The position numbers and the translations under genes were made by a program. The notes below the pieces were generated by a model that was given only the letters and a program-made list of their open reading frames with translations, had not been told where the DNA came from and made no database searches. DNA of 47,712 nucleotides from Pseudoxanthomonas japonensis (GTDB taxonomy: Bacteria > Pseudomonadota > Gammaproteobacteria > Xanthomonadales > Xanthomonadaceae): assembly GCF_010093445.1 (NCBI RefSeq), contig NZ_PDWW01000031.1, forward strand, positions 1-47,712, in the 5' to 3' direction. Within the stretch, counting starts at the first letter, position 1, and each line of letters opens with the position of its first letter. Of the stretch, positions 1-7,698 are shown in pieces.

Positions 1-50
1 GGCGGGGATTCGATCAATTATGTGTATATGCACGTAATGATTGTCAAGAA

Positions 51-78
51 GGGCGGCTGCCATGCCGGCCAGCCGCCC
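51..78 (-). terminator. Intrinsic terminator downstream of the TonB receptor
   Basis: A 9-bp perfect stem (GGGCGGCTG at 51-59 paired with CAGCCGCCC at 70-78) lies 23 bases past the stop codon of the minus-strand receptor. Read on the minus strand it is followed by a short T-rich run (TTCTT). The arrangement fits a Rho-independent terminator, though the U-tract is weak. The remaining bases 1-50 hold nothing I recognise. Confidence 0.6.
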
Positions 79-101
79 CGGGGGAGGAGCTCAGCGGTGG
101 A

Positions 102-2267
102 TCAGAAGTACGCGCGGATGCCGAAGGCGACGCCGCGACCCGGCAACGGCGCATAGTCGCGCAGCAGCGAGGTATGCGGGCGGGCTTCCTCGTCGGTCAG
201 ATTGCTGCCATCCAGGAACACTTCCCAGCTCGATGCCGGGCGGTCCCAGCGATAGGCCACATGCGCGTCGACCAGCGTGTAGCCGGCGCTCGGTTCCTCG
301 TTCTGCGCCAGATCACCCTGCTTGCTGTAACGCACCGCACCCAGCGATGCACGCCAGCCGCCGAGCGACCAGCCCAGGTCGGCGCCCACGCGCATCGGCG
401 CGATGCGGGGCAGGTAACCGCCCTGCGCGATATCGACCTCGTAGCCGTGCGTGTGATCGCCATGGGGCACGTCGAAGGCCACCGTGCGCAGTCCGCTGCC
501 GTCGAGCTTCGCCCGCACGTAGTCGCCATAGACGCGCAGGTCCCACGCGCCGGCGGCGGTGTCGGCGAGCTGGATCTTGGCTTCGGCCTCCGCGCCGGTA
601 AAGGTGGCGTCGTCCTGCGTCCACAGGCGCACCGGATAGCCTTCCTCTTCCACGCCGGTGTCGGTGAGATAGATGAAGTCCTTGAACTTCGTCTGGTACA
701 CGGCGAGCTTCAGGTCGACGCGATCGGTGTGCCAGTGCGCGCCGATCTCCGCTCGCACGCCCTTCTCGGTATCGAGTGCGGCGTCGCCGATCTCGATGGA
801 CTGCGTGGCCACATGCGTGCCGCCCGCGAACAGCTCTTCGTTGGTCGGCGCACGCTCCGAGCGGTCCAGGCCGAAGCGCAGATCGAAGCCGTCGCTCAGG
901 CGCCAGATGGCGGCAGCCGAGAGGTTGGTGGCGCTGAAATCGGTCGACGCGCGATCGTCGGGCTTCAGCTTGACCTGGTCGTAGCGGCCGCCCAGTTCCA
1001 GCTTCCACGGGCCGAAATCCTTCTGCTGCAGCACGAACAGGCCCAGCGTGTCGGTGACGGTGGAGGGCACGAACGCCTCCGCGCCCACCGCGCTGAAATC
1101 GGTGCTGCCGAACTGCAGGCCGAACGCGCCGCGCCAGCCATTCCATGTCTTCTGCACCGCTTCCAGGCGCGCGTCGTAGCCTTCGTTGGTGAAGCGCGTG
1201 CCGATCTCGTCGCCTTCCAGCTCGACGTGTTCGTAGTCATTCCACGCGGCGCGCAGGTTGATGCTTTCCAGGAAGGACGCCGGGTTGTACACGCCGGCCT
1301 TCAGGTCGAGACGGTTCTGCACCATGTCGATGCGAACGGGACCTTCCTCGTGCTCCTCGTGGTCGTTTTCGCCGTTATGGTCGTGATCGTGGTCTTCCTC
1401 GCCGTGCACATGCGCACCGGCGGGAATGCCGTAGTTGCTGCGGTAGGTGCTGCCGGCCAGGCCGAAATAGCCGCGGTCGCCCAGATAGGTCGCTCCGATC
1501 GCGCCGGCCTTCGTCCTCACTGAACTGTTGGGCAGCGTGCCGTTGGGCTGCGGCGCTTCTTCGTGCTCTTCGCCTTCCTCATGGTCGTGCAGGATGGCGA
1601 CGCCGGGGATGTCGTAGTCGTCGGTGTCGCGCACCAGGCCGTCGACATGCAGCACCCAGTTCCCGTTCACGCCGTCGAGGCGGAACATGCCGGTGCGCTC
1701 GTCATTGACCGTGTTGCCGCGCACCTCGGCGCGACCACTGAGCGGCTGGTCGGGAATCGACTCGGCCAGACGGCCATCCACCACGTTGACCGCGCCACCG
1801 ATCGCGCCGCTGCCGAACAGCAGTGTCGCCGGGCCTTTCAGGACTTCGATCTGGTCGGCTAGGAAGGGCTCGATGCTGACGGCGTGATCGGCGCTGACCG
1901 TGGAGGCGTCCATCGAGCCGATGCCGCCGGACAACACCTGTACCCGCGGACCCTCCTGGCCGCGGATGATCGGGCGGCCGACGCCGGTGCCGAAATAGGT
2001 GGTCTGCACGCCGGGCAACTTGGCGACGGTTTCGCCGAGGGTGCCGGCCTTGGCCTTGTCCAGGTCCTCGCCGTAAAGCACGTCGACCGGGGTCGCCACG
2101 GATTCGGTATTGCCCTTCAGCGGCGAGGCGGTCACCACCACAGCGTCCAGATCCTTGGGTGTCGTCCCGGAGGCGTCGTCGGCCGACGCCAGCGGTGAGA
2201 TCAGCGCGAGGGCGAGTGCGACGGCAAGGGTCGAGGGGACGGGAGACAGGCGGTGTGTGTTGGGCAT
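102..2267 (-). CDS. TonB-dependent outer-membrane receptor, zinc (ZnuD-like) type
   Basis: This 721-residue protein is a TonB-gated outer-membrane barrel, probably importing zinc or a zinc chelate. A Sec signal (about residues 1-29, ending LASA-DD) is followed by a plug domain (about 40-165, with 'RPIIRGQEGPRVQVL') and a 22-strand-type barrel ending in the aromatic C-terminus 'IRAYF'. Three histidine/acid-rich stretches fall in predicted extracellular loops: near residue 226 (HDHEEGEEHEE), near 284-307 (a HxHxxxDHDHDH-type run) and near 600 (GDHTHG). Such loops are characteristic of ZnuD-type zinc receptors. It diverges from a MerC-domain gene across an AT-rich dyad resembling a Zur box, which supports zinc-repressed expression. 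Full length, no breaks seen. Copper or nickel as substrate cannot be excluded. Confidence 0.9.
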   Translation of the reverse strand: MPNTHRLSPVPSTLAVALALALISPLASADDASGTTPKDLDAVVVTASPLKGNTESVATPVDVLYGEDLDKAKAGTLGETVAKLPGVQTTYFGTGVGRPIIRGQEGPRVQVLSGGIGSMDASTVSADHAVSIEPFLADQIEVLKGPATLLFGSGAIGGAVNVVDGRLAESIPDQPLSGRAEVRGNTVNDERTGMFRLDGVNGNWVLHVDGLVRDTDDYDIPGVAILHDHEEGEEHEEAPQPNGTLPNSSVRTKAGAIGATYLGDRGYFGLAGSTYRSNYGIPAGAHVHGEEDHDHDHNGENDHEEHEEGPVRIDMVQNRLDLKAGVYNPASFLESINLRAAWNDYEHVELEGDEIGTRFTNEGYDARLEAVQKTWNGWRGAFGLQFGSTDFSAVGAEAFVPSTVTDTLGLFVLQQKDFGPWKLELGGRYDQVKLKPDDRASTDFSATNLSAAAIWRLSDGFDLRFGLDRSERAPTNEELFAGGTHVATQSIEIGDAALDTEKGVRAEIGAHWHTDRVDLKLAVYQTKFKDFIYLTDTGVEEEGYPVRLWTQDDATFTGAEAEAKIQLADTAAGAWDLRVYGDYVRAKLDGSGLRTVAFDVPHGDHTHGYEVDIAQGGYLPRIAPMRVGADLGWSLGGWRASLGAVRYSKQGDLAQNEEPSAGYTLVDAHVAYRWDRPASSWEVFLDGSNLTDEEARPHTSLLRDYAPLPGRGVAFGIRAYF

Positions 2268-2300
2268 GGGGGTGGCGCGCTCGTGAGGGTGAAGAATGAT

Positions 2301-2330
2301 GTTATATTATACCAATAGTGACAATATAAC
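2301..2330. promoter_or_regulatory. Zur-like operator and divergent promoter
   Basis: The 80-bp gap between the divergent receptor and MerC genes contains a sharply AT-rich island in GC-rich DNA. GTTATATT (2301-2308) and AATATAAC (2323-2330) are perfect 8-bp inverted repeats. The left arm extends as ATGTTATA-T-TATACCAA (2299-2315), matching the enterobacterial Zur consensus ATGTTATA-N-TATAACAT at 14 of 16 positions. ATTATA at 2306-2311 reads as a TATAAT -10 box on the minus strand, so a bound repressor would block the receptor promoter. TATAAC at 2325-2330 could be the -10 of the plus-strand gene. Regulator identity is inference from the motif. Confidence 0.7.
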
Positions 2331-2347
2331 CCTCCCGGAAGTCATAC

Positions 2348-2764
2348 TTGTCCCCCATGAAGTCCTCCTTCCGCTCCCTGCTTGACCGTTTCGCCGCTGC
2401 CGGCTCACTGGTCTGCGCGCTGCATTGCGCCATCACGCCGTTGCTGCTGGCCGTCATCCCGTCGCTGGGATTGTCGGTCTGGCTGGGCGATGGGTTCGAA
2501 CGTGCCTTCGTGGTGTTCGTGACCGTGCTGGGCCTTTTCAGCCTGGTCTGGGGCTATCGCCGGCACCGGGTCTTCCGCGCGCTCGGCATGCTGCTGTTCG
2601 GCCTGGCCGCATTGTGGGCAGGCGTGCTGTACGCGCCGCTGCACGAGTCCGTCGTGCCCCACGCGATCGTGATGACGATCGGCGGCATGCTGGTGGGCTT
2701 GGCCCATCTGCTGAACCTGCGCCTGAACCACTGGCACGTCCACGACGCCAGCTGCGCGCACTGA
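2348..2764 (+). CDS. MerC-domain inner-membrane protein, probable zinc-linked transporter
   Basis: A 138-residue membrane protein of the MerC family with four predicted hydrophobic helices (about 17-40, 45-68, 75-97, 103-123). The MerC metal-site signature appears in helix 1 as 'CALHC'. The C-terminus adds a metal-binding-like tail (HWHVHDASCAH). No merR, merT, merP or merA is near, so mercury transport is unlikely. The shared Zur-like control region with the zinc-type TonB receptor suggests it carries zinc across the inner membrane or assists the receptor. The start is ambiguous: TTG at 2348 has GGAAG six bases upstream, while ATG at 2357 lacks a well-spaced ribosome site; I prefer the TTG. 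Confidence 0.82.
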   Translation: MSPMKSSFRSLLDRFAAAGSLVCALHCAITPLLLAVIPSLGLSVWLGDGFERAFVVFVTVLGLFSLVWGYRRHRVFRALGMLLFGLAALWAGVLYAPLHESVVPHAIVMTIGGMLVGLAHLLNLRLNHWHVHDASCAH

Positions 2765-2905
2765 GCCCGTTCAGACGCTCCGGCAGCGGCCGGGAAGGCC
2801 CCGCTGTGGTAGCCTTTGCGGCCTCGCGCGCGGCCCCCGAACCGGTGGACGCCCGCGCAGCCGCCCGGATCCGGGCGGACTTTTCATCGAATCAGGAGAA
2901 CAGAG

Positions 2906-3082
2906 ATGGGCAAGGGTGATCGCAAGACGGCCAAGGGCAAGCGCTATTCGTCCAGCTACGGCAATGCACGCAAGCGCACCGTGGCCAAGGCTGGCATCGC
3001 CGCCACCGCCACCGCCAAGAAGTCGGTCGTGAAGGCGCCGGCGAAGAAGGCCGTGGCCAAGAAGGCCGTCGCCAAGGCGTAA
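2906..3082 (+). CDS. 30S ribosomal protein THX-type small basic protein
   Basis: This 58-residue protein begins MGKGDRKTAKGKRYSSSYGNAR, which matches the THX family signature (MGKGDKKTxRGKxxxxSYGxxR), a small peptide that binds 16S rRNA in the 30S head. The start is fixed by AGGAGA at 2894-2899, seven bases before the ATG. The first ~25 residues are the THX core. The remaining half is an Ala/Lys/Val-rich tail with AKKAVAKKAVAKA repeats, like histone H1 tails. The gene stands alone and has a strong terminator behind it. Confidence 0.8.
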   Translation: MGKGDRKTAKGKRYSSSYGNARKRTVAKAGIAATATAKKSVVKAPAKKAVAKKAVAKA

Positions 3083-3114
3083 GCCATCCGCGCCGGCACG
3101 TCCGGCAGCGAACA

Positions 3115-3148
3115 CGGAACCCCGGCCCTGGCCGGGGTTTCCGTTTTT
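3115..3148 (+). terminator. Strong Rho-independent terminator
   Basis: CGGAACCCCGGCC (3115-3127) pairs with GGCCGGGGTTTCCG (3130-3143) across a two-base loop. TTTTT follows at 3144-3148. It ends the THX transcript and overlaps the last codons of the converging hutI. Confidence 0.9.
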
Positions 3149-4370
3149 ATCGGTCCGTCGTGATTGCGCGACCGCCGGCGTAGACGCCGGACAACAGGTC
3201 TCCACCCAGCCAGTACGCCAGCTGCGCAGGCTGGCCGATGCGCCAGCGCACGAAGTCCGCGCGTTGTCCGGCGACCAAACGTCCGCGGTCCGACATTCCC
3301 AACGCCTGGGCCGCATGGACGGTCGCGCCGCGCAGCGCGTCCTCGGGCGTCAGGCGGAAGTGCGTGCAGGCCAGCGACATCGCCAGGCGCAGCGATTGCA
3401 GCGGCGACGTGCCCGGATTGCAGTCGGTCGCCACCGCCATCGGCACGCCATGCGTGCGGAACGCGTCCAGCGGCGGCAGCGTCGTCTCGCGCAGCACATG
3501 GAAGGCGCCCGGCAGCAGCACGGCCACGCTGCCCGCCTGTTTCATCGCGGCGACGCCGGCTTCCGACGTGTACTCGACATGGTCGGCGGACAGGCCACCG
3601 AAGCCGGCCACCAGCGCCGCACCACCGCCGTCGCTGAGCTGGTCCGCGTGCAGCTTCACCGGCAGCCCGAGCGAGTGGGCGCTTTCGAACACGCGCTGCG
3701 TCTGTGCGGCGGTGAAGCCGATGCGCTCGCAGAATGCGTCCACCGCATCGACCAGTCCCTCCGCATGCAGGACCGGCAGCCATTCGCAGACGGCGGCGAT
3801 GTAATCGTCCGCGCGTCCCGCATATTCAGGCGGCAGCGCATGCGCGCCCAGGAACGTCGTGCGCACGGTGATGTCGAGCGCCTCGCCGATCCTGCGCGCG
3901 ACGCGCAGCATCTTGCGCTCGTTCTCCAGGTCCAGCCCGTAGCCGGACTTGATCTCCAGCGTGGTCACGCCATCGTCGCGCAAGGCGCGCGCGCGCGGCA
4001 GCGATTGCGCGAGCAACTCGTCCTCGCTGGCGGTGCGGGTGGCGCGTACGGTCGACACGATGCCGCCGCCTGCGCGTGCGATCTCCTCGTAGCTCGCACC
4101 CTGCAGGCGCTGCTCGAACTCACCGGCACGGTCGCCGCCGAACACGATGTGCGTATGGCAGTCGATCAGGCCGGGTGTGATCCAGTCGCCCTGCGCGTCC
4201 ACGACATCGCTTGCCAATGCGTGGGGCAACGAAGGCAAGTCGGTGCGTGGACCGGCAAAGACCAGCACGCCGTCGCGCCAGCCCAATGCGCCGTCCTCGA
4301 TCACGCCGTAGCCCGCATCGCCGACCAGCGTGGCGAGACGTGCGTTCACCAGCATGCCGTCCCAGCGCAC
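3147..4370 (-). CDS. hutI: Imidazolonepropionase
   Basis: HutI hydrolyses 4-imidazolone-5-propionate to N-formimidoyl-glutamate, the third step of histidine degradation, in the cytoplasm. The 407-residue protein is an amidohydrolase-fold enzyme: the metal site is visible as '[13 protein letters not shown]', then 'EIKSGYGL', '[14 protein letters not shown]', '[12 protein letters not shown]', '[10 protein letters not shown]' and '[13 protein letters not shown]'. All are family hallmarks. GTG at 4370 is chosen because family members begin about ten residues before 'NARLATL'; GTG 4376 or ATG 4355 are alternatives, and none has a clear ribosome site. It lies ten bases downstream of a small membrane-protein gene, so the two are probably cotranscribed and translation may be coupled. 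hutF diverges next to it. Confidence 0.92.
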   Translation of the reverse strand: MRWDGMLVNARLATLVGDAGYGVIEDGALGWRDGVLVFAGPRTDLPSLPHALASDVVDAQGDWITPGLIDCHTHIVFGGDRAGEFEQRLQGASYEEIARAGGGIVSTVRATRTASEDELLAQSLPRARALRDDGVTTLEIKSGYGLDLENERKMLRVARRIGEALDITVRTTFLGAHALPPEYAGRADDYIAAVCEWLPVLHAEGLVDAVDAFCERIGFTAAQTQRVFESAHSLGLPVKLHADQLSDGGGAALVAGFGGLSADHVEYTSEAGVAAMKQAGSVAVLLPGAFHVLRETTLPPLDAFRTHGVPMAVATDCNPGTSPLQSLRLAMSLACTHFRLTPEDALRGATVHAAQALGMSDRGRLVAGQRADFVRWRIGQPAQLAYWLGGDLLSGVYAGGRAITTDR

Positions 4371-4380
4371 GTCCACGGGG

Positions 4381-4602
4381 TCAGTCGCCACTGCCGCCTC
4401 CGTCGCAGCCACCGCTGCTGTCCGCGCCGCACCCCGCATCGTGGTGATGGCCGCTGTTCCCTTCGCCTCCGCCTGTAGCACCGTCTGTCGATCGGGCGCT
4501 TTGCTTCTGCGCGCGCATGGCGATGGCGACCACCGTCAACGTAGCGGCCACGGCGAACAACGCCAGGGCGACCGCGATGAAGGGTTTGAACGACGCGTCC
4601 AT
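4381..4602 (-). CDS. Small single-pass membrane protein with His/Gly/Cys tail
   Basis: A 73-residue protein of unknown function. One N-terminal transmembrane helix (about residues 7-29) follows MDASFKP. The rest is a hydrophilic Gly/Ser/Asp-rich tail carrying [11 protein letters not shown] and GGCDGGG, which looks able to bind a metal. The ORF stays open much further upstream, but that part is antisense to hutF; the Met placed just before the helix is the natural start. No Shine-Dalgarno is seen. It sits directly upstream of hutI on the same strand. The overlap of protein-like features (helix, then disordered tail) supports real coding, but this is less certain than its neighbours. Confidence 0.6.
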   Translation of the reverse strand: MDASFKPFIAVALALFAVAATLTVVAIAMRAQKQSARSTDGATGGGEGNSGHHHDAGCGADSSGGCDGGGSGD

Positions 4603-4629
4603 GGAGGTGTGTTGGCAAGGGCGACGCGG

Positions 4630-4636
4630 TAGCCTA
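4630..4636. promoter_or_regulatory. Possible symmetric -10 element between hutF and the small hutI-side gene
   Basis: The 66-bp divergent gap has little AT-rich sequence. TAGCCTA at 4630-4636 reads as TAGCCT on the plus strand and TAGGCT on the minus strand, so one element could serve as a weak -10 box for both directions. There is no clear -35. This is a suggestion only. Confidence 0.25.
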
Positions 4637-4668
4637 ACGCACCCTTGTCGCCGGCCGTAAGCATCGCC

Positions 4669-5922
4669 ATGTCCAACCCCGATTCCACCGCAGGCCTGGT
4701 CCATGCCACTGAAGGTGGCTGGCGCGTGCCCGGCATCGCCAACCTGCATTCGCACGCCTTCCAGCGCGCCATGGCGGGGCTGGCGGAACGGCAGACGCAC
4801 CCGGAAGACAGCTTCTGGACCTGGCGCGAGATCATGTACCGCTTCGCCGCACGGATGGATCCGGACAGCACCTACGCCGTCGCCACCCAGCTGTACGCGG
4901 AAATGCTGGAGGCCGGTTACACCACGGTCTGCGAATTCCATTACGTCCACCATCAGCCGGACGGAAGGCCTTACGCCGATCCGGCGGCCATGTCGAAGGC
5001 GTTGATCGCCGCCGCGCGCGACACCGGCATCCGCATGACGTTGTTGCCGGTGCTGTACATGACCGGCGGATTCGACGGGCGCGAGCTGTCGGCGCGCCAG
5101 CGGCGCTTCGGCCACGGCGTCGAAGATTTCCTGCGACTGCACGAGGATTTGCGCGCGTTGCAGGATGCATCCCTGCGCATCGGCTGCGCGTTCCACAGCC
5201 TGCGCGCGGTGCCCGAGGCGGCGATGCGCGAGGTGCTGGCGGCGCTGCCGACCGACGCGCCGGTGCACATCCACATCGCCGAACAGGTGGGTGAAGTCCA
5301 GGACAGCCTGGCGGTGCGCAACGCGCGTCCCGTCGAATGGCTGCTGCGGGAATTTCCCGTCGACCGTCGCTGGACGCTGGTGCACGCCACCCACCTGACG
5401 CAGGAAGAGACGCGCGGCATCGCCTCCAGCGGCGCCACCGTCGCGATCTGCCCGACCACCGAGGCCAACCTCGGCGACGGCCTGTTCCCGTTGCGCGATT
5501 ACCTGCAGGCCGGCGGACGCTGGGGCATCGGCTCGGATTCGCATGTGTCGGTGTCGCCGGTGGAGGAGTTGCGCTGGCTGGAGTACGGCCAACGCCTGGT
5601 CACGCGTCACCGCAACATCGCCGTGACCGCGCACTCGCCGAGCGTTGGCGAAACCCTGCTGCGCGGCGTGCTGGACAGCGCGGCCGATGCGACCGGTTTC
5701 GGTCAGGCCACGGACGAGGTGCTGCTGGATGCGGCCGCGCCCGCTCTGGCTGGCGCCATGGCCGACGACGTCGTCGACCGCTGGCTGTTCGCCGGCAACC
5801 GGCCGTTGGTGAAGCAGGTCCGCGTGGCGGGACGCACCGTCGTCTCCGAGGGAAGGCATGTCGAAGGCGAGGCCATCGCGCGCCGTTACGGCGAAACGCT
5901 CCGGCGACTGCTGCGTGACTGA
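4669..5922 (+). CDS. hutF: Formimidoylglutamate deiminase
   Basis: HutF converts N-formimidoyl-L-glutamate to N-formyl-L-glutamate plus ammonia, the fourth step of the five-step histidine pathway. The 417-residue amidohydrolase shows the metal motif 'NLHSHAFQRAMAGL', then 'FWTWREIMYR', 'EFHYVHH', 'HIHIAEQ', 'VHATHLT', 'CPTTEANLGDG' and 'GSDSHVSVSP', all typical of HutF. ATG 4669 is the only reasonable start; a TTG at 4645 and an in-frame stop at 4630 limit any extension. The protein reaches the metal motif after only ~30 residues, whereas I expect about 55-65 in HutF proteins, so the N-terminal strand layer is shortened. It diverges from the hutI unit; hutU lies 9 kb away. Confidence 0.92.
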   Translation: MSNPDSTAGLVHATEGGWRVPGIANLHSHAFQRAMAGLAERQTHPEDSFWTWREIMYRFAARMDPDSTYAVATQLYAEMLEAGYTTVCEFHYVHHQPDGRPYADPAAMSKALIAAARDTGIRMTLLPVLYMTGGFDGRELSARQRRFGHGVEDFLRLHEDLRALQDASLRIGCAFHSLRAVPEAAMREVLAALPTDAPVHIHIAEQVGEVQDSLAVRNARPVEWLLREFPVDRRWTLVHATHLTQEETRGIASSGATVAICPTTEANLGDGLFPLRDYLQAGGRWGIGSDSHVSVSPVEELRWLEYGQRLVTRHRNIAVTAHSPSVGETLLRGVLDSAADATGFGQATDEVLLDAAAPALAGAMADDVVDRWLFAGNRPLVKQVRVAGRTVVSEGRHVEGEAIARRYGETLRRLLRD

Positions 5923-6066
5923 GACCGGCCGACGATGATCCGTCCGCGCCATCGGTCATCCGCCGGATCGGGGGTTCCATCGCCGGCAGGCCAGGTCCCA
6001 TCCGATAGGCGCATCCCGGTCGAGCGCGCGCGGCAGCATGGTCCTCGTCCTTTCAGGAGACCCACC

Positions 6067-7698
6067 ATGCCCTACGCGCACACCCTTGCCCTGACGCTGG
6101 CGATCGCCAGCGGTTCCGCCCATGCGATGAGCGACGCTGCCCTGGCCGACATCGTCGGACAGCGCCTGACCGGCGACCGCACCGGCGCCTGCATGGCGGT
6201 GGCCGTCGTCGAGAACGGGTCCGTGGCCCGTACGTTCCAGTGCGCGGATCCGAAGGATGTCGCCCGCATCGGGCCCGATACCGCGTTCGAGATCGGTTCG
6301 GTCAGCAAGACCATGACGGCCGCGCTGCTGGCCGACCTGATCGGTCAGGGCAAGGGTTCGCTCGACGATCCGCTCTCGGCCTGGCTGCCGCCGGGCACGA
6401 AGTTGCCCGACTACCAGGGCAAGCCCATCCTGCTGCGGCACATCGTCACCCATACCTCCGGTCTGCCGTCGTTGCCTACGCGGATGGGCGCGCCGGACAT
6501 GACGGACCCGTACGCGAAGCTGGACGAAGCGGTACTGCTCGCCTCGCTCGGCGATGTCGTGCTGACCGCGGCGCCAGGCACGAAATTCGAATACTCCAAC
6601 TTCGCCTCGATGGTGCTGTCGTATGCCGTCGCGCGCCGCGCCGGCACCGACATGGAAACCCTGCTGAAGCAGCGCCTGTTCGCGCCGCTCGGCATGCAGC
6701 ACGCCTACCTCAATGCTGCACCCGCCGACGTGCGTGCCGCCGTGGGGCATACGCCGAATGGGCGGCCGACGTCGGCCTGGCATTTCCAGACCAATCTCGC
6801 CGGCGTGGGCGGCGTGCGCGCCACCCTCGACGACATGGTGCGCTACGTGCAGGGCGAGCTCGGCACCGAAACGACCTCGATCTCGCCTGCCTTGCAGCGG
6901 TCGCAGCAGAAGGTCTCCGACGCGCCACCGATGGCGATGAACTGGATGCTGATGCCGGTGGCAGGCCGCACCGTGCATGTGCACGAAGGCGGCACGGGCG
7001 GCTTCTCGTCGTTCGTGTCGTTCGATCGGGAGAAGCGGCGCGGCGTGGTGATCCTGTCAGACACGACATGGAACTCCATCGGCAGCCTGGGTTCGCTCGG
7101 CCTGCACCTGGTCGACGCCAGTTTCCCGCTCGGCGAGCCGCGTCGCGACATTCCGGCCGACGGCACGCTGCTCGATGCGCTGGTCGGCGAGTACCAGCTC
7201 ATCGGTGGCATGAAGATGAGCGTGCGTCGCAAAGGCGATGCGCTCGAAATCCAGCCGGCGGGGCAGGGCACGTATCTGATGGGCTACGACAGCGCTGGCG
7301 ATTTCTATCCGCGCGACTTCGATGCCGTGCTGCGACCGCAGCGCGGTGCCAACGGCCATGGCTTCATCTGGATGCAGATGGGCGCCGCCGTTCCGGCAAC
7401 GCGCATCGACAACGCGACCACGAAGCCGGCCTTCGCCGTCGAGCCCGCCACGCTGCGCGAGTACGAAGGCGAGTATCCGCTGGTGCCGGGCTTTGGGCTG
7501 AGCGTGAAGGTCCAGGGCGATGCACTGACCGTCCAGGGCACCGGCCAGCCGGCGTTGCCGGTGCAGGCGGTGGAGCGCGATGTCTTCGTGATGGAGGCCG
7601 TGGGTGCGGAAATCCGGTTCGAGCGCGATGCCGGCGGCAAGGTCATCGCGCTGGCACTGAAGCAGGCGGGTCAGACACTGCGCGGCGAGAAGCAATGA
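6067..7698 (+). CDS. Exported serine hydrolase of the beta-lactamase (class C/PBP) family
   Basis: A 543-residue protein with a Sec signal (residues ~1-20, SAHA-M) and a serine beta-lactamase-like fold. Motifs: SxxK as 'GSVSKTM' (nucleophile Ser), YxN as 'EYSNFASMVLSY', and a third-motif equivalent 'HEGGTGGFSSFV'. After the ~370-residue catalytic domain a C-terminal beta-rich domain of the kind often found in such esterases/peptidases follows. The AGGAGA at 6055-6060 sets the ATG. The motif HxG instead of KTG argues for a peptidase or esterase rather than a true beta-lactamase. Its TGA overlaps the ATG of the sensor kinase (ATGA), so it is cotranslated with a two-component system and may modify an envelope signal that the kinase senses. 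Confidence 0.85.
   Translation: MPYAHTLALTLAIASGSAHAMSDAALADIVGQRLTGDRTGACMAVAVVENGSVARTFQCADPKDVARIGPDTAFEIGSVSKTMTAALLADLIGQGKGSLDDPLSAWLPPGTKLPDYQGKPILLRHIVTHTSGLPSLPTRMGAPDMTDPYAKLDEAVLLASLGDVVLTAAPGTKFEYSNFASMVLSYAVARRAGTDMETLLKQRLFAPLGMQHAYLNAAPADVRAAVGHTPNGRPTSAWHFQTNLAGVGGVRATLDDMVRYVQGELGTETTSISPALQRSQQKVSDAPPMAMNWMLMPVAGRTVHVHEGGTGGFSSFVSFDREKRRGVVILSDTTWNSIGSLGSLGLHLVDASFPLGEPRRDIPADGTLLDALVGEYQLIGGMKMSVRRKGDALEIQPAGQGTYLMGYDSAGDFYPRDFDAVLRPQRGANGHGFIWMQMGAAVPATRIDNATTKPAFAVEPATLREYEGEYPLVPGFGLSVKVQGDALTVQGTGQPALPVQAVERDVFVMEAVGAEIRFERDAGGKVIALALKQAGQTLRGEKQ

Noticed and set aside
174..1523. 449-residue plus-strand ORF opposite the TonB receptor
   Set aside because: It is antisense to a full receptor with signal, plug and barrel; the translation is compositionally biased with no domain. 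GC-rich DNA gives such shadows.
2348..2764. Mercury resistance gene
   Set aside because: MerC domain only; no other mer gene nearby, and the shared Zur-like region with a zinc-type receptor points elsewhere.
6240..7694. Long in-frame extension upstream of the sensor kinase (892 residues)
   Set aside because: The extension is the wrong frame of the serine hydrolase; the kinase starts at ATG 7695, overlapping the hydrolase stop.
6067..7698. Antibiotic-resistance beta-lactamase
   Set aside because: It has SxxK and YxN but HxG in place of KTG and an extra C-terminal domain, as in esterase/peptidase relatives.
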